A DNA stretch of 64,000 nucleotides from CAZGNZ01 sp964527215 (GTDB taxonomy: Bacteria; Fidelibacterota; Marinisomatia; SCGC-AAA003-L08; JACNLC01): contig CAZGNZ010000002.1 of the NCBI GenBank assembly GCA_964527215.1, positions 1 to 64,000 on the forward strand. Direction: 5' to 3'. Below the pieces are notes generated by a model that ran no database searches, was not told the origin of the DNA, and saw only the letters and a program-made list of their open reading frames with translations. This document shows positions 8,377 to 15,839 of the stretch, piece after piece (position 1 is the stretch's first letter; each line of letters starts with the position of its first letter). A program made the position numbers and the translations under genes.

Positions 8377-8437
8377 GGCGGATTGGAAACCATCCATGGT
8401 GATCTCAGCATGGAGTTGCTTTCCGGTCCGCCGTTTT
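8377..8437 (+). terminator. Likely terminator after Cache MCP
   Basis: GGCGGA (8377-8382) pairs with TCCGCC (8427-8432), GGAAA (8385-8389) with TTTCC (8420-8424), and an inner CCATG with CATGG. Only four T follow, so it is a strong hairpin with a weak T tract. Confidence 0.6.
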
Positions 8438-8784
8438 ACGGATATCAAACAGGAGTTTTGGCAGGGTTCTTGAGCTTGATTACTTATTGATTGCTCATTG
8501 ACATTAGAGGCAGTAATTACTCCTTTTTATGCTTAAAAGACCCTAAATTCCGATAACTTCCAATACAAATATTTTTAACGGTTCAAATCATTTGCAACCC
8601 CTTTTCTGGGTTGATTGCCAGACCAAAATCATCCGTCCCACGGGTATTTTTGGTTTGCCGACAATATTCCTGTTTACTTTGCAGATCATGTATTTTGTCT
8701 TGATCTGGTTTCTCCGGATCACGACTGCAGTGTGTACTCGAGGAATGGGTGCACAGATTTCTGAAACCGTAAATGGGAATGTTG
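8438..8784. other. Intergenic region between MCP genes
   Basis: These 347 bases hold no supported gene. They contain the repeated palindromic motif CAGTAATTACT (8511-8521), also present at 5821-5831 before the preceding MCP, and CCGATAAC (about 8551-8558), which resembles a sigma-28 -10 element but lacks a correctly spaced TAAA. A 68-codon reading frame across 8592-8798 has no family features. Confidence 0.4.
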
Positions 8785-9624
8785 ATGCCTTTATTTAAAC
8801 AGCTGTCGCTTCAGAAAAAAATACCGATTTTAATATTCATTGTTCTGTTCGTCATTCTGAGCCTGAATTATAATGGTATGCTCACTATTCGAAAAAGTCA
8901 GACTCAGCATTCGGCCAAGGACTTCATCCATCAGACTGCCAATCTTAGCGAAAAGAACATCCATAATTCGATGGTAAACAGGGACATGGAATCAGCTGAA
9001 GACGGACACTCGGCAGTTGAGGAAACCATTTCCGGGTTATTGTCTGAAAGCAGAATTGTAACAAATGCCGCCAGCCAAATTGCCAGCCTTTCAAGCAGGT
9101 TCGGTGAAATCGGTGAAGTGATTCAGGTTATTGACGATATCGCAGACCAGACCAATCTGCCGGCACAGAATACTAATATTGAGGCTGCACGGGCAGAGCA
9201 TGCCGGCCGGGGATTTGCAGTGGCTGCCGATGAGGTTCGAAAACTGGCGGAGAGAACGGTGACGGCGACATCAGAAATCAGCGTAGAAATAAAGAAAATC
9301 CACAGCGAAATTGATCGGTCTGTAAAGGAAATCCAGCAGATATCAATCCAGACTGAGGACAATCAAAAACTGGCCGGGCAATCACGGTCTGCGCTGGATA
9401 ATATATCAAAACCAATTCGAAAAGTGAATGATGCTGTAGGGCAGATTTCTTCCGCCGCAGAACAGCAGAACACCGGAATGAAACTGGTGTGCGACCATTT
9501 GGAAATGATCACAGATGCTTCGAAAGCAGGCACTCGAATATCCGGAGAACTGGCCCATGCTGTTGACGGATGGAATGAGGATGTCAATGTTCTTCGGCAG
9601 CTGCTTCAAAGGTTCAAAGTATAG
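8785..9624 (+). CDS. Short, sensor-less MCP-like protein
   Basis: This 279-residue product has one membrane segment (about residues 12-28), a short linker and then the second half of an MCP signalling domain; the periplasmic sensor, TM2, HAMP and the first methylation helix are missing. The tip is altered: canonical QTNLLALNANIEAARAGDAG reads QTNLPAQNTNIEAARAEHAG, and FAVVADEV reads FAVAADEV. The C-terminus LLQRFKV matches the neighbouring MCPs. Either it is a decaying copy or a truncated signalling modulator. I chose the ATG at 8785 for the GGGA 6 bases ahead; ATGs at 8773 and 8779 are alternatives. A cheW gene follows 21 bases later. Confidence 0.7.
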   Translation: MPLFKQLSLQKKIPILIFIVLFVILSLNYNGMLTIRKSQTQHSAKDFIHQTANLSEKNIHNSMVNRDMESAEDGHSAVEETISGLLSESRIVTNAASQIASLSSRFGEIGEVIQVIDDIADQTNLPAQNTNIEAARAEHAGRGFAVAADEVRKLAERTVTATSEISVEIKKIHSEIDRSVKEIQQISIQTEDNQKLAGQSRSALDNISKPIRKVNDAVGQISSAAEQQNTGMKLVCDHLEMITDASKAGTRISGELAHAVDGWNEDVNVLRQLLQRFKV

Positions 9625-9645
9625 TTCAGATGCAAAGGAAAAATC

Positions 9646-10155
9646 ATGAATATGAAATCAAGTTCCAGTTCCCACACAGATAACAGTAACCAAGGTACCG
9701 CATTGAGACAGCTGGTTTGCTTCAATCTTGGCTCAGAGGATTTCGGAGTTGACATCAGTAAAGTGCAGGAGATCAACCGGATGGTTGAAATCACAAACAT
9801 ACCCCAGTCTCCGGAGTTTGTGGAAGGTGTAATCAATCTTAGGGGAAAAATCATCCCCGTTGTGGATCTGAGAAAGCGGTTCGGCTTTGAAATCATGACA
9901 GAAAGAACAAAGGAAAATCGAATAATCGTGATTGAAACACCGAATGCGACAGTTGGATTCATAGTGGATGCCGTTACGGAAGTTCTGAGAATCAAATCCG
10001 GCAGCATTGAGCCGACACCGGAGATGGTGACATCCGGTGTGGATATACGCTATATTGAGGGTGTGGCGATGCTGGATGATCAGCTGCTGATCGTCCTGGA
10101 CACCGATAAGATTTTTTCTCTTGAAGAAAAGGAATCCATAGCCGTTATGGGATGA
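9646..10155 (+). CDS. cheW: Chemotaxis coupling protein CheW
   Basis: CheW bridges MCPs and the CheA kinase at the polar or lateral receptor array. The 169-residue protein has a disordered Ser-rich start and then one complete CheW domain: RQLVCFNLGSEDFGVDI, VQEINRM, VEGVINLRGKIIPVVDLRKRF and the later VGFIVDAVTEVLRI. AAGGA precedes the ATG. It is placed directly after the short MCP and may be cotranscribed with it. The length is usual for the family. A second CheW-domain protein lies about 1.4 kb downstream. Confidence 0.93.
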   Translation: MNMKSSSSSHTDNSNQGTALRQLVCFNLGSEDFGVDISKVQEINRMVEITNIPQSPEFVEGVINLRGKIIPVVDLRKRFGFEIMTERTKENRIIVIETPNATVGFIVDAVTEVLRIKSGSIEPTPEMVTSGVDIRYIEGVAMLDDQLLIVLDTDKIFSLEEKESIAVMG

Positions 10156-10224
10156 TAGTAAAACGAAACGGAGCACAACCACTTCAGTACCTTTTTGACT
10201 TACCAATAAACAGGAACTACTCAG

Positions 10225-10584
10225 ATGACACACAAACTGCTGCTAATTGCTGTATTGTCAGCCATGACTCTGCTTGGACTGCTGGGCTTTATACTGGATT
10301 CGTTTATCACCGCTGTACTGCTCCTTATCTGCGCAATAGTGGGATGGGCGGTTTTCCCGATTTCCAAACCGGTCAAGGTGCCGAAAGCAGACCGGCCGCA
10401 TCCGAAAAAGGAACGTCAAGTCCGGGACCACGGCATACCGAAGTATGAGAAATCGCTGGAGGAAATGGAAGGCTGTTTTAACTGCTATTATTCCAAGGAT
10501 ATAAGTAACGATACCTATGTACACTGCTCCAAGTGGGATAAAAATGTATTTCGCAATTATACCTGTCAGAATTATAAAGTATAA
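10225..10584 (+). CDS. Small membrane protein with Cys-rich tail
   Basis: A 119-residue protein with two hydrophobic helices (about residues 4-23 and 26-47), a basic linker, and a C-terminal module CFNCYYSKD ... HCSKWDK ... YTCQNY. The four Cys have a spacing suggestive of a small metal site or disulfides. I do not recognise a named family. AGGA sits about 10 bases before the ATG. It follows cheW by 69 bases. A frame overlapping its first half (10152-10448) is a shadow without domain features. Whether it has a chemotaxis role is unknown. Confidence 0.65.
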   Translation: MTHKLLLIAVLSAMTLLGLLGFILDSFITAVLLLICAIVGWAVFPISKPVKVPKADRPHPKKERQVRDHGIPKYEKSLEEMEGCFNCYYSKDISNDTYVHCSKWDKNVFRNYTCQNYKV

Positions 10585-10586
10585 TG

Positions 10587-10668
10587 CAGCCTTTCAGAAC
10601 TCTCCGGAACCATCACGTTTAATGAAATGCAATAGTCCCGCAGAATCCATTCCTGCAGAGAAAGGCTG
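10587..10668 (+). other. Long-range inverted repeat before AAA ATPase gene
   Basis: CAGCCTTTC (10587-10595) and GAAAGGCTG (10660-10668) are perfect 9-base arms 64 bases apart. The right arm contains the only Shine-Dalgarno-like GAAAGG before the ATG at 10680, so pairing could hide the ribosome site. Confidence 0.35.
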
Positions 10669-10679
10669 AATACGATCTT

Positions 10680-11510
10680 ATGACGGAAAAGCAAACATGT
10701 ATATATGCAGATTTTTTCGGTTTGACTGAAGATCCGTTTGGCATTACCCCGGATCCGGATTTTTTCTATTTCAGTCAAAGCCATACCACCGCTCTGGAAT
10801 GGATCAGCTATGCCATTGAACAGCATGAATTTGGATTGGTGATCGGTGAGGTCGGTTCCGGAAAAACGGTACTCTCCCGATGCATCGTTGACCGGCTGCC
10901 CGAGGACGAATACCGGATTTGCTGGATTATTAACCCTCAGCTCAATGCCATATCCATGCTGAAGGAGATCTACCGGCAGCTGTTTCAGGAGGAACCCAAA
11001 TTTTTTAAGCGGGATGTACTGAATCAGCTGCAGCAGGGACTGGCAGGTTTAATGGAGGAAAATGTATTTCCTCTTGTGGTGATTGATGAAGCGCAAATGA
11101 TTCCAAGGAAGCAGGTGTTCGATGAGTTACGGCTGTTATCGAATTTTCAGACGGATAAGTCAAATCTGCTCTCAATCATACTGCTTGGCCAGCCGGAACT
11201 GAAACGGCGTTTTTCCCACCCTGCGTACCGATCACTTCTTCAGCGTATCAGGTTTACGGTACACCTGAAACCTCTTGATCCGGAAGAAACCCTGAACTAC
11301 CTGAATTATCGAATGTCACGCGCCGGATACAAGGGGCCGGCCGTGTTCGACAGCGATGCTGCTCGGCTGATCCATGATATTGCTGACGGATGTCCCCGTC
11401 CTGTCAATCATCTGGCTGCATTTTCTATGATGGAAGCAGTTGCCCGAAACCGAAAATCCATTTCACGGGAAATGATTGAATCGGCACGGAAATCAATAAT
11501 TTACCTATAA
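10680..11510 (+). CDS. ExeA-like AAA ATPase
   Basis: A 276-residue P-loop ATPase resembling ExeA/GspA-type proteins. Walker A is GEVGSGKT (residues 56-63), Walker B VVIDEAQ (132-138), and the sensor/arginine region includes LGQPELKRR and RSLLQRIRF. The N-terminus FFGLTEDPFGITPDPDFFY is characteristic of the family. It lacks the C-terminal membrane segment and peptidoglycan-binding part of full ExeA. Relatives act in secretion-complex or pilus assembly. Its position between CheW genes suggests a role linked to the chemosensory or motility apparatus, which is inference. The gene leads a short run that includes the acidic CheW-domain protein. Confidence 0.85.
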   Translation: MTEKQTCIYADFFGLTEDPFGITPDPDFFYFSQSHTTALEWISYAIEQHEFGLVIGEVGSGKTVLSRCIVDRLPEDEYRICWIINPQLNAISMLKEIYRQLFQEEPKFFKRDVLNQLQQGLAGLMEENVFPLVVIDEAQMIPRKQVFDELRLLSNFQTDKSNLLSIILLGQPELKRRFSHPAYRSLLQRIRFTVHLKPLDPEETLNYLNYRMSRAGYKGPAVFDSDAARLIHDIADGCPRPVNHLAAFSMMEAVARNRKSISREMIESARKSIIYL

Positions 11511-11549
11511 TCGGACACTCTAAAGGATGAACACGAATGAGGTACTGCT

Positions 11550-12578
11550 ATGATTGATATTTTAAAACTTCGCAAAATACAGAAACAGAAGCAAAATCAG
11601 TCTGGAGATATGGATAAACCGCATGAAGAACCGCTGGTCCCCGAACACGCAGATGAACCCGGTCCGGACTCAACGCCGGCAATGGCTGATGAGACGGAGA
11701 ATGCCGGGAATTTGCCCGATTCCGAGGAGATTACTGAATCGTCCGGTGCAGGCGAATCACCTGACGACGATCAGGTTCCGGCTGAAGACAAGCTGGAACT
11801 GCCCGATTCGGATTCAGCAGTAAATCCGGAGCCGGAAACCGCCCAGGAATCGGTCAGAAAAAAATCCATCAAGGAATTGCTGGCAGATAAACGGAAGCAG
11901 CATGGCGGGGATTCAAAACCCGAAACGGAGGACAGTCCCGAAACGGATACGGGGATTTTAAGTCAGGCCCCGCTGTCCGATCATGCGCTAAATGAAGAAA
12001 AGACAGATCAGACTGAGAATAAAGCAGTCCCGAAAACGGGTTCTGGTCCAGTGAAGACAGAAGACAAAACGGAGAGCAGTACAGACTCAGAGACTGAAGA
12101 ATCTTCTTCGACCATTGATCTGGTGACCTTCAAACTTCATCAACATCAGTTTGGGGTAAATATTCAAAATGTCCAGGAAGTGGTTCGAATATCAGAAATA
12201 ACACGTGTTCCCAATGTGGTGGATTATATTCTCGGCGTAACCAATCTGCGGGGAAATATCACCCCCGTTATCAGTCTGCGGCAGCGTTTTTCCTTGGGCA
12301 TGGCAGAACAGAATGAAGATTCAAGGATCATTATTATGCAGCTGAACAAGCGGTCGGTTGGTTTTCTGGTGGATGCAGTCACAGAAATACTGCATGTTTC
12401 CGAAGCGGATATTGATCCGCCGCCCAAAATGGTTACAGGATTGGATTCAAGATATATCACCGGTGTGATAAAAACCAGCGGAAACAACGGCCAGAATCCG
12501 CAAGGGCTTCTAGTACTCCTGGATCCGAAAAAAGTACTTGAAGGATACAATGTCAATCAGGATGCGGAATCCCAGTAA
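11550..12578 (+). CDS. CheW-domain protein with long acidic N-terminus
   Basis: The first ~185 of 342 residues are low-complexity and rich in Glu, Asp, Ser and Pro, predicted to be disordered apart from a short basic patch (KKSIKELLADKRKQHGG). The rest is one CheW domain: IDLVTFKLHQHQFGVNI, VVRISEITRVP, ILGVTNLRGNITPVISLRQRF and VGFLVDAVTEILHV. It has no receiver domain, so it is not CheV. It could couple receptors to CheA like CheW, with the tail binding another partner such as the neighbouring ATPase or HEAT protein (inference). GAGG precedes the ATG. The extension uses the same codon style as its neighbours. Confidence 0.85.
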   Translation: MIDILKLRKIQKQKQNQSGDMDKPHEEPLVPEHADEPGPDSTPAMADETENAGNLPDSEEITESSGAGESPDDDQVPAEDKLELPDSDSAVNPEPETAQESVRKKSIKELLADKRKQHGGDSKPETEDSPETDTGILSQAPLSDHALNEEKTDQTENKAVPKTGSGPVKTEDKTESSTDSETEESSSTIDLVTFKLHQHQFGVNIQNVQEVVRISEITRVPNVVDYILGVTNLRGNITPVISLRQRFSLGMAEQNEDSRIIIMQLNKRSVGFLVDAVTEILHVSEADIDPPPKMVTGLDSRYITGVIKTSGNNGQNPQGLLVLLDPKKVLEGYNVNQDAESQ

Positions 12579-12748
12579 ATGACAGAGGAAAATAATTCCG
12601 GATGTAGGAAAACTATGCCTATTTTACTGTATATAATTTATGGTTGGAAAACCGTCTCACCTACGTACCGACCGGGTTGCGAGGGCCCAGTCGATCCAAG
12701 ACAAAAGGGAGTGCCGCAGGCTCTGCATATCAAAATGCGGGAAGATTC
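12579..12748 (+). other. Possible structured leader before HTH gene
   Basis: CGAC-C-GGG (12669-12676) pairs with CCC-A-GTCG (12686-12693) around a 9-base loop; GGTT/AACC (12642-12653) forms a second small hairpin and GCAG/CTGC a third near 12716-12726. An open frame from 12644 runs through but shows no protein features. Confidence 0.3.
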
Positions 12749-12964
12749 ATGTTAAGCGAACAGGAAATACTCACCGTGGATGAAGCATGTGCCATTTTAA
12801 AAGTCAGTCGAAAAACCATTTACAATCTGATTAACTCCGGCGATCTGGCCGCTGTCAAAGTCGGACGGGGCTGGCGCATTATGAATTCCACACTGGAAAA
12901 ATATTTGAAAGGCGAGAATCGGAGCGAAGGGGATGAAGACAGGGCTGCCGAAAAGATTGATTAA
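12749..12964 (+). CDS. Excisionase-family helix-turn-helix protein
   Basis: The 71-residue protein is a single winged HTH of the HTH_17/excisionase type: LTVDEACAILKVSRKTIYNLINSGDLAAVKVGRGWRI spans the whole DNA-binding fold, here quoted only by its parts LTVDEACAIL, VSRKTIYNLI and VGRGWRI. Such proteins often act as small regulators, not only in phage excision. I chose the ATG at 12749 for GGGA 6 bases ahead; an upstream in-frame ATG at 12644 would add 35 unlikely residues. It lies directly before the CheB-like gene and may regulate the local chemosensory block. No integrase or phage gene is nearby. Confidence 0.75.
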   Translation: MLSEQEILTVDEACAILKVSRKTIYNLINSGDLAAVKVGRGWRIMNSTLEKYLKGENRSEGDEDRAAEKID

Positions 12965-12992
12965 TAACGGAAATGGGTGGAGATGCTGATAC

Positions 12993-13811
12993 GTGCCGAT
13001 TTTTGAAGACGCGCTGCTTTCCGGCTTCAGGCAGATTCGCATTCAGGAAAAGAACGGCAGCCGGAACCAGTCTATCATCCATAAACTGTCGGATACCATC
13101 CGGAGACAGCGTAAGCGGAATCCAAACAGCATCAATTTTGCTCAAACCGGTGATCCTGTTCTCGAAAGCATTTTCCGGCTTTTTGACCATGAACGATATC
13201 AGCTCAGCTGGAACCGGATCGTTCTGCTGGGCTGCTCTGCCGGCGGAGATGTCGCCCTGCGTACCATCTTCCGTCAGGTCAGGGTACCGCATGTGCCGAT
13301 TGTGATTGCAATGCACCACAATCCTGGATTCAGATTTTCAATCCGGTTCGATATGGCCAACGATACCTACCACAGGCCGGTAACCGTAAAAGACGGTGTA
13401 CCGATCAGGGGATCACGAATTTACTTTTTACCGGGAGATCAGGAAATTTTCTTCAATCGAAGCGGGAAAACCTTCAAAACCGCATCCAGGGTGGGTGAAA
13501 TGAAGTTCAGACCGAATATAGACAATGTGTTTGCCGGATTTGCCAAAGAATTCAAAAACCAGTGTATGGGCGGAATCCTTACCGGAATGCTGTACGACGG
13601 TGCTGAAGGCGCCAAGGCACTCAGCCTGAATCATGGAGAGGTGTGGATACAGGATCCTGTAACGGCGATGTTCAGCGATATGCCGAAGGCAGCAAAGAAA
13701 ACCGTCCCGCTGGCGAGAATCGGAGAATTATCTCAGATTGCAGCGAGAATCAACGCCATATCCAGAATCAGCCTGGTACTGCTGCCGATGACCCTGTTTG
13801 CACGGAATTGA
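12993..13811 (+). CDS. Receiver-less CheB-like methylesterase
   Basis: Residues ~72-265 match the CheB catalytic domain: LLGCSAGGDVALRTI with Ser82, AMHHNPGF with His109, and GILTGMLYDGAEGAKAL with Asp202, so the Ser-His-Asp triad appears intact. CheB removes methyl groups from MCP glutamates. The first ~70 residues are basic and do not resemble a receiver, so phosphorylation control by CheA is missing. The start is a GTG at 12993 with GGTGGAG upstream. The next gene, a CheR-like methyltransferase, overlaps its end, making a second CheB/CheR pair distinct from the core pair further on. It might serve the sensor-less or haem MCP (inference). Confidence 0.82.
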   Translation: MPIFEDALLSGFRQIRIQEKNGSRNQSIIHKLSDTIRRQRKRNPNSINFAQTGDPVLESIFRLFDHERYQLSWNRIVLLGCSAGGDVALRTIFRQVRVPHVPIVIAMHHNPGFRFSIRFDMANDTYHRPVTVKDGVPIRGSRIYFLPGDQEIFFNRSGKTFKTASRVGEMKFRPNIDNVFAGFAKEFKNQCMGGILTGMLYDGAEGAKALSLNHGEVWIQDPVTAMFSDMPKAAKKTVPLARIGELSQIAARINAISRISLVLLPMTLFARN

Positions 13812-14517
13812 CTTGGCACGATCCAGTTCAAAACCCCATGTATTTGATGCACAGCTCTCGGATTCAAAGGATCTGCAGCAGTTTTTTGAAAACAATGAAA
13901 TTGTGACCGTCACCGGCTTTTTCAGGAAATCCGATTTGTTTGAGGATTTGCAGAATCGCGTTCTGCCTGCCTGCCCTGTTGTCGGCAGGGAGCTTCTGCT
14001 CTGGTCGGCTGGCTGCTCTGACGGACGCGAGGTGTTATCGGCGGCTGTTGCGATTCGGGAATACCTGCAAACCCTTAAACAGGCTGAGATCCGATTTCAC
14101 TGTATTGGCTCCGATATCAGCCAGATCCAGATCGCATCTGCGCGGAAACGTCGCTACAATGTCAGGAAAGACGAAGCATTAAAGATTAACACTCATCCTC
14201 AGAGTTTCAGATGGGTAAACGCCCAAACTGTTGAAATAACAAATGATCTGTCACCGTTCGTGACATTCCGCAGGGAAGATATTTTAAAAACGGATTACAA
14301 AGGAAAATTTGATATTATCCTATGCACCAATGTGCTGCTGTACTACAATGCTGAACTTAAAAAAAGAATCACTGAGAAATTGATCGACTGCCTGAAACCG
14401 GGAGGATTTCTGTATGTGGAATCTGTCGGAAGCCGCTATATGAACTCGAACCGGATGGCGAGACTCTGCACCCGCAGTCACTTTTTTCGAAAACACCTGG
14501 AACTGGAGAAGCAATGA
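13798..14517 (+). CDS. Divergent short CheR-like methyltransferase
   Basis: A 239-residue protein matching the SAM-binding part of CheR. It keeps VTGFFRKSDLF (equivalent to the TxFFR region), motif I LLLWSAGCSDGREVLSAA, GSDIS, and DIILCTNVLLYYN. Compared with true CheR (WSAACSxGEEPY and FCRNVLIYF) the motif is changed: GCSDGRE replaces ACSxGEE, and most of the N-terminal helical domain is missing. It may methylate a special receptor or may have lost activity. Start is TTG 13798, overlapping the CheB-like stop; TTG 13813, with GGAA upstream, is an alternative. Its stop overlaps the HEAT-repeat start by ATGA. Confidence 0.8.
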   Translation: MHGIDLARSSSKPHVFDAQLSDSKDLQQFFENNEIVTVTGFFRKSDLFEDLQNRVLPACPVVGRELLLWSAGCSDGREVLSAAVAIREYLQTLKQAEIRFHCIGSDISQIQIASARKRRYNVRKDEALKINTHPQSFRWVNAQTVEITNDLSPFVTFRREDILKTDYKGKFDIILCTNVLLYYNAELKKRITEKLIDCLKPGGFLYVESVGSRYMNSNRMARLCTRSHFFRKHLELEKQ

Positions 14518-15776
14518 AATTTGAGGAATTATCTGCACAGGAACAGAAAAAGATTTTAGAGATCACTTCCAATCTGGATTCAAGCGATTCCGATGACCGA
14601 CGGTGGGCCATATACGACCTGGAAGATTATGATTCAGAAGCCATCATGCCTTATATCGTTCGCGGTATTCTGGATGAAAACCGTGCTGTTCGGGAAGCAG
14701 CGTCAGAGTTGCTGGAAAATGTCCCTGTTCATATCTGCGCTGACGATCTGGTTCCGCTCCTTGGATCAGAAAGGATCGAAGTTCGGAATATCGTAGCAGC
14801 CATTTTTGTAAAATACGGTATTGATGCCGTTGATCCGCTGATGAGTGCCCTGTTCAATGAAAATGAAGATGTGCGTAAATTCGGTGCTGACATTCTTGGG
14901 CTGGCGGGAAAGGACAATGCCGTTGAAAGCCTCTGCAAAGTTGCGTTGAATGACGAAGTGGCCAATGTCAGTGTATCTGCAGTTGAAGCACTTGGCAAAA
15001 TCGGGTCACCTCTGGCATTGCCGTCCCTGCATGAAATTCTTGAAGGAAAACGCGGGATGAGAGTTGAAGCCGCAGAAGCCATTGGGCTCATCGGCTCTGA
15101 TGAATCGGCAAGCATTCTGGGAGAGTATATCCACGAAGATGATCCGATTCTGCAGTATGCTGTGTTCGAAGCACTCGGCAATGTAGGGAATACTGAAACG
15201 ATCCAGGTCCTGAAGCCGTTTCTGCAGAATACCCCCGCCCTTCTGCAGGAACAAGTGTGCCGAACCATCCTGACCATCGGTCAGAAAAACCGAATGAACG
15301 TTCTGCAGGACGAGAACGGATTCATCGACATACTGATGGAATTCCTGAAAAAGGATATAGCGGATATCGTTTCACTTGCCATAAATCAGCTGGGATTCAA
15401 AACCAGGATTGAAGGGTTGGATAAATTCATAAATGTGGCCCATGAGCTGCCTTCAAATCTGCTGGTGGCACTAATCAATTCAATCAAGCAAACACACGAT
15501 AATGCCAAGCCGCTCATTATTCTGGCAGATTCCAAAGATGAATGGGTGGCATATACCGCCATCGAATCACTGAGCAATTTCAGCAAGGAAGAAGTTGGAT
15601 ATAAACTGATGGATATTCTGAGAACTTCATCGGGTCTTCCGGTTCTGGCTGCCATTAAGACTGCGGCAAGAATTGAACTGGAAGAAGCTATCCCGATTAT
15701 TCAGTTTCTGGCAAACTCTGAAGATGACGATATTCGCAGCACTGCCATCAGAATACTGGATACCAGCAAGGAGTAG
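14514..15776 (+). CDS. HEAT-repeat protein
   Basis: A 420-residue all-helical protein built of repeats of about 31-34 residues, with recurring patterns such as VREAASELL, VRKFGADIL, VSVSAVEALGKIGSPLALPSL and VEAAEAIGLIG. These resemble PBS-lyase-type HEAT repeats, which form a solenoid for protein binding. No catalytic domain or signal peptide is seen. ATGA overlap with the CheR-like gene implies translational coupling, so it probably acts with the CheB/CheR-like pair as a scaffold (inference). HEAT proteins occur in other chemosensory systems, for example Frz- or Dif-like and cyanobacterial ones, but I cannot assign an ortholog. Confidence 0.85.
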   Translation: MKFEELSAQEQKKILEITSNLDSSDSDDRRWAIYDLEDYDSEAIMPYIVRGILDENRAVREAASELLENVPVHICADDLVPLLGSERIEVRNIVAAIFVKYGIDAVDPLMSALFNENEDVRKFGADILGLAGKDNAVESLCKVALNDEVANVSVSAVEALGKIGSPLALPSLHEILEGKRGMRVEAAEAIGLIGSDESASILGEYIHEDDPILQYAVFEALGNVGNTETIQVLKPFLQNTPALLQEQVCRTILTIGQKNRMNVLQDENGFIDILMEFLKKDIADIVSLAINQLGFKTRIEGLDKFINVAHELPSNLLVALINSIKQTHDNAKPLIILADSKDEWVAYTAIESLSNFSKEEVGYKLMDILRTSSGLPVLAAIKTAARIELEEAIPIIQFLANSEDDDIRSTAIRILDTSKE

Positions 15777-15839
15777 TTCCTCTGAATCCTGATTCCGGAT
15801 CAAAGAATATCCTATTCAGAATCGGGTAAACTGAACAAT

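Noticed and set aside
8530..8560. Sigma-28 promoter with CCGATAAC before the short MCP
   Set aside because: The nearest TAAA is only 12 bases from the -10-like box, where about 15-16 are expected.
8592..8798. 68-codon hydrophobic frame before the short MCP
   Set aside because: Weak start, no ribosome site, no family features; it may be a chance frame in AT-rich DNA.
10152..10448. 98-codon frame on the + strand
   Set aside because: It overlaps the better supported Cys-rich membrane protein in another frame and has no domain or conserved pattern.
12749..12964. Prophage or integrative element marked by the excisionase-type HTH
   Set aside because: No integrase, attachment repeats or phage genes are nearby; the HTH alone is common in regulators.
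13811..13830. Sigma-54 site TTGGCACG before the short CheR
   Set aside because: There is no TTGC at the needed spacing, and the site lies inside an overlapping gene pair.
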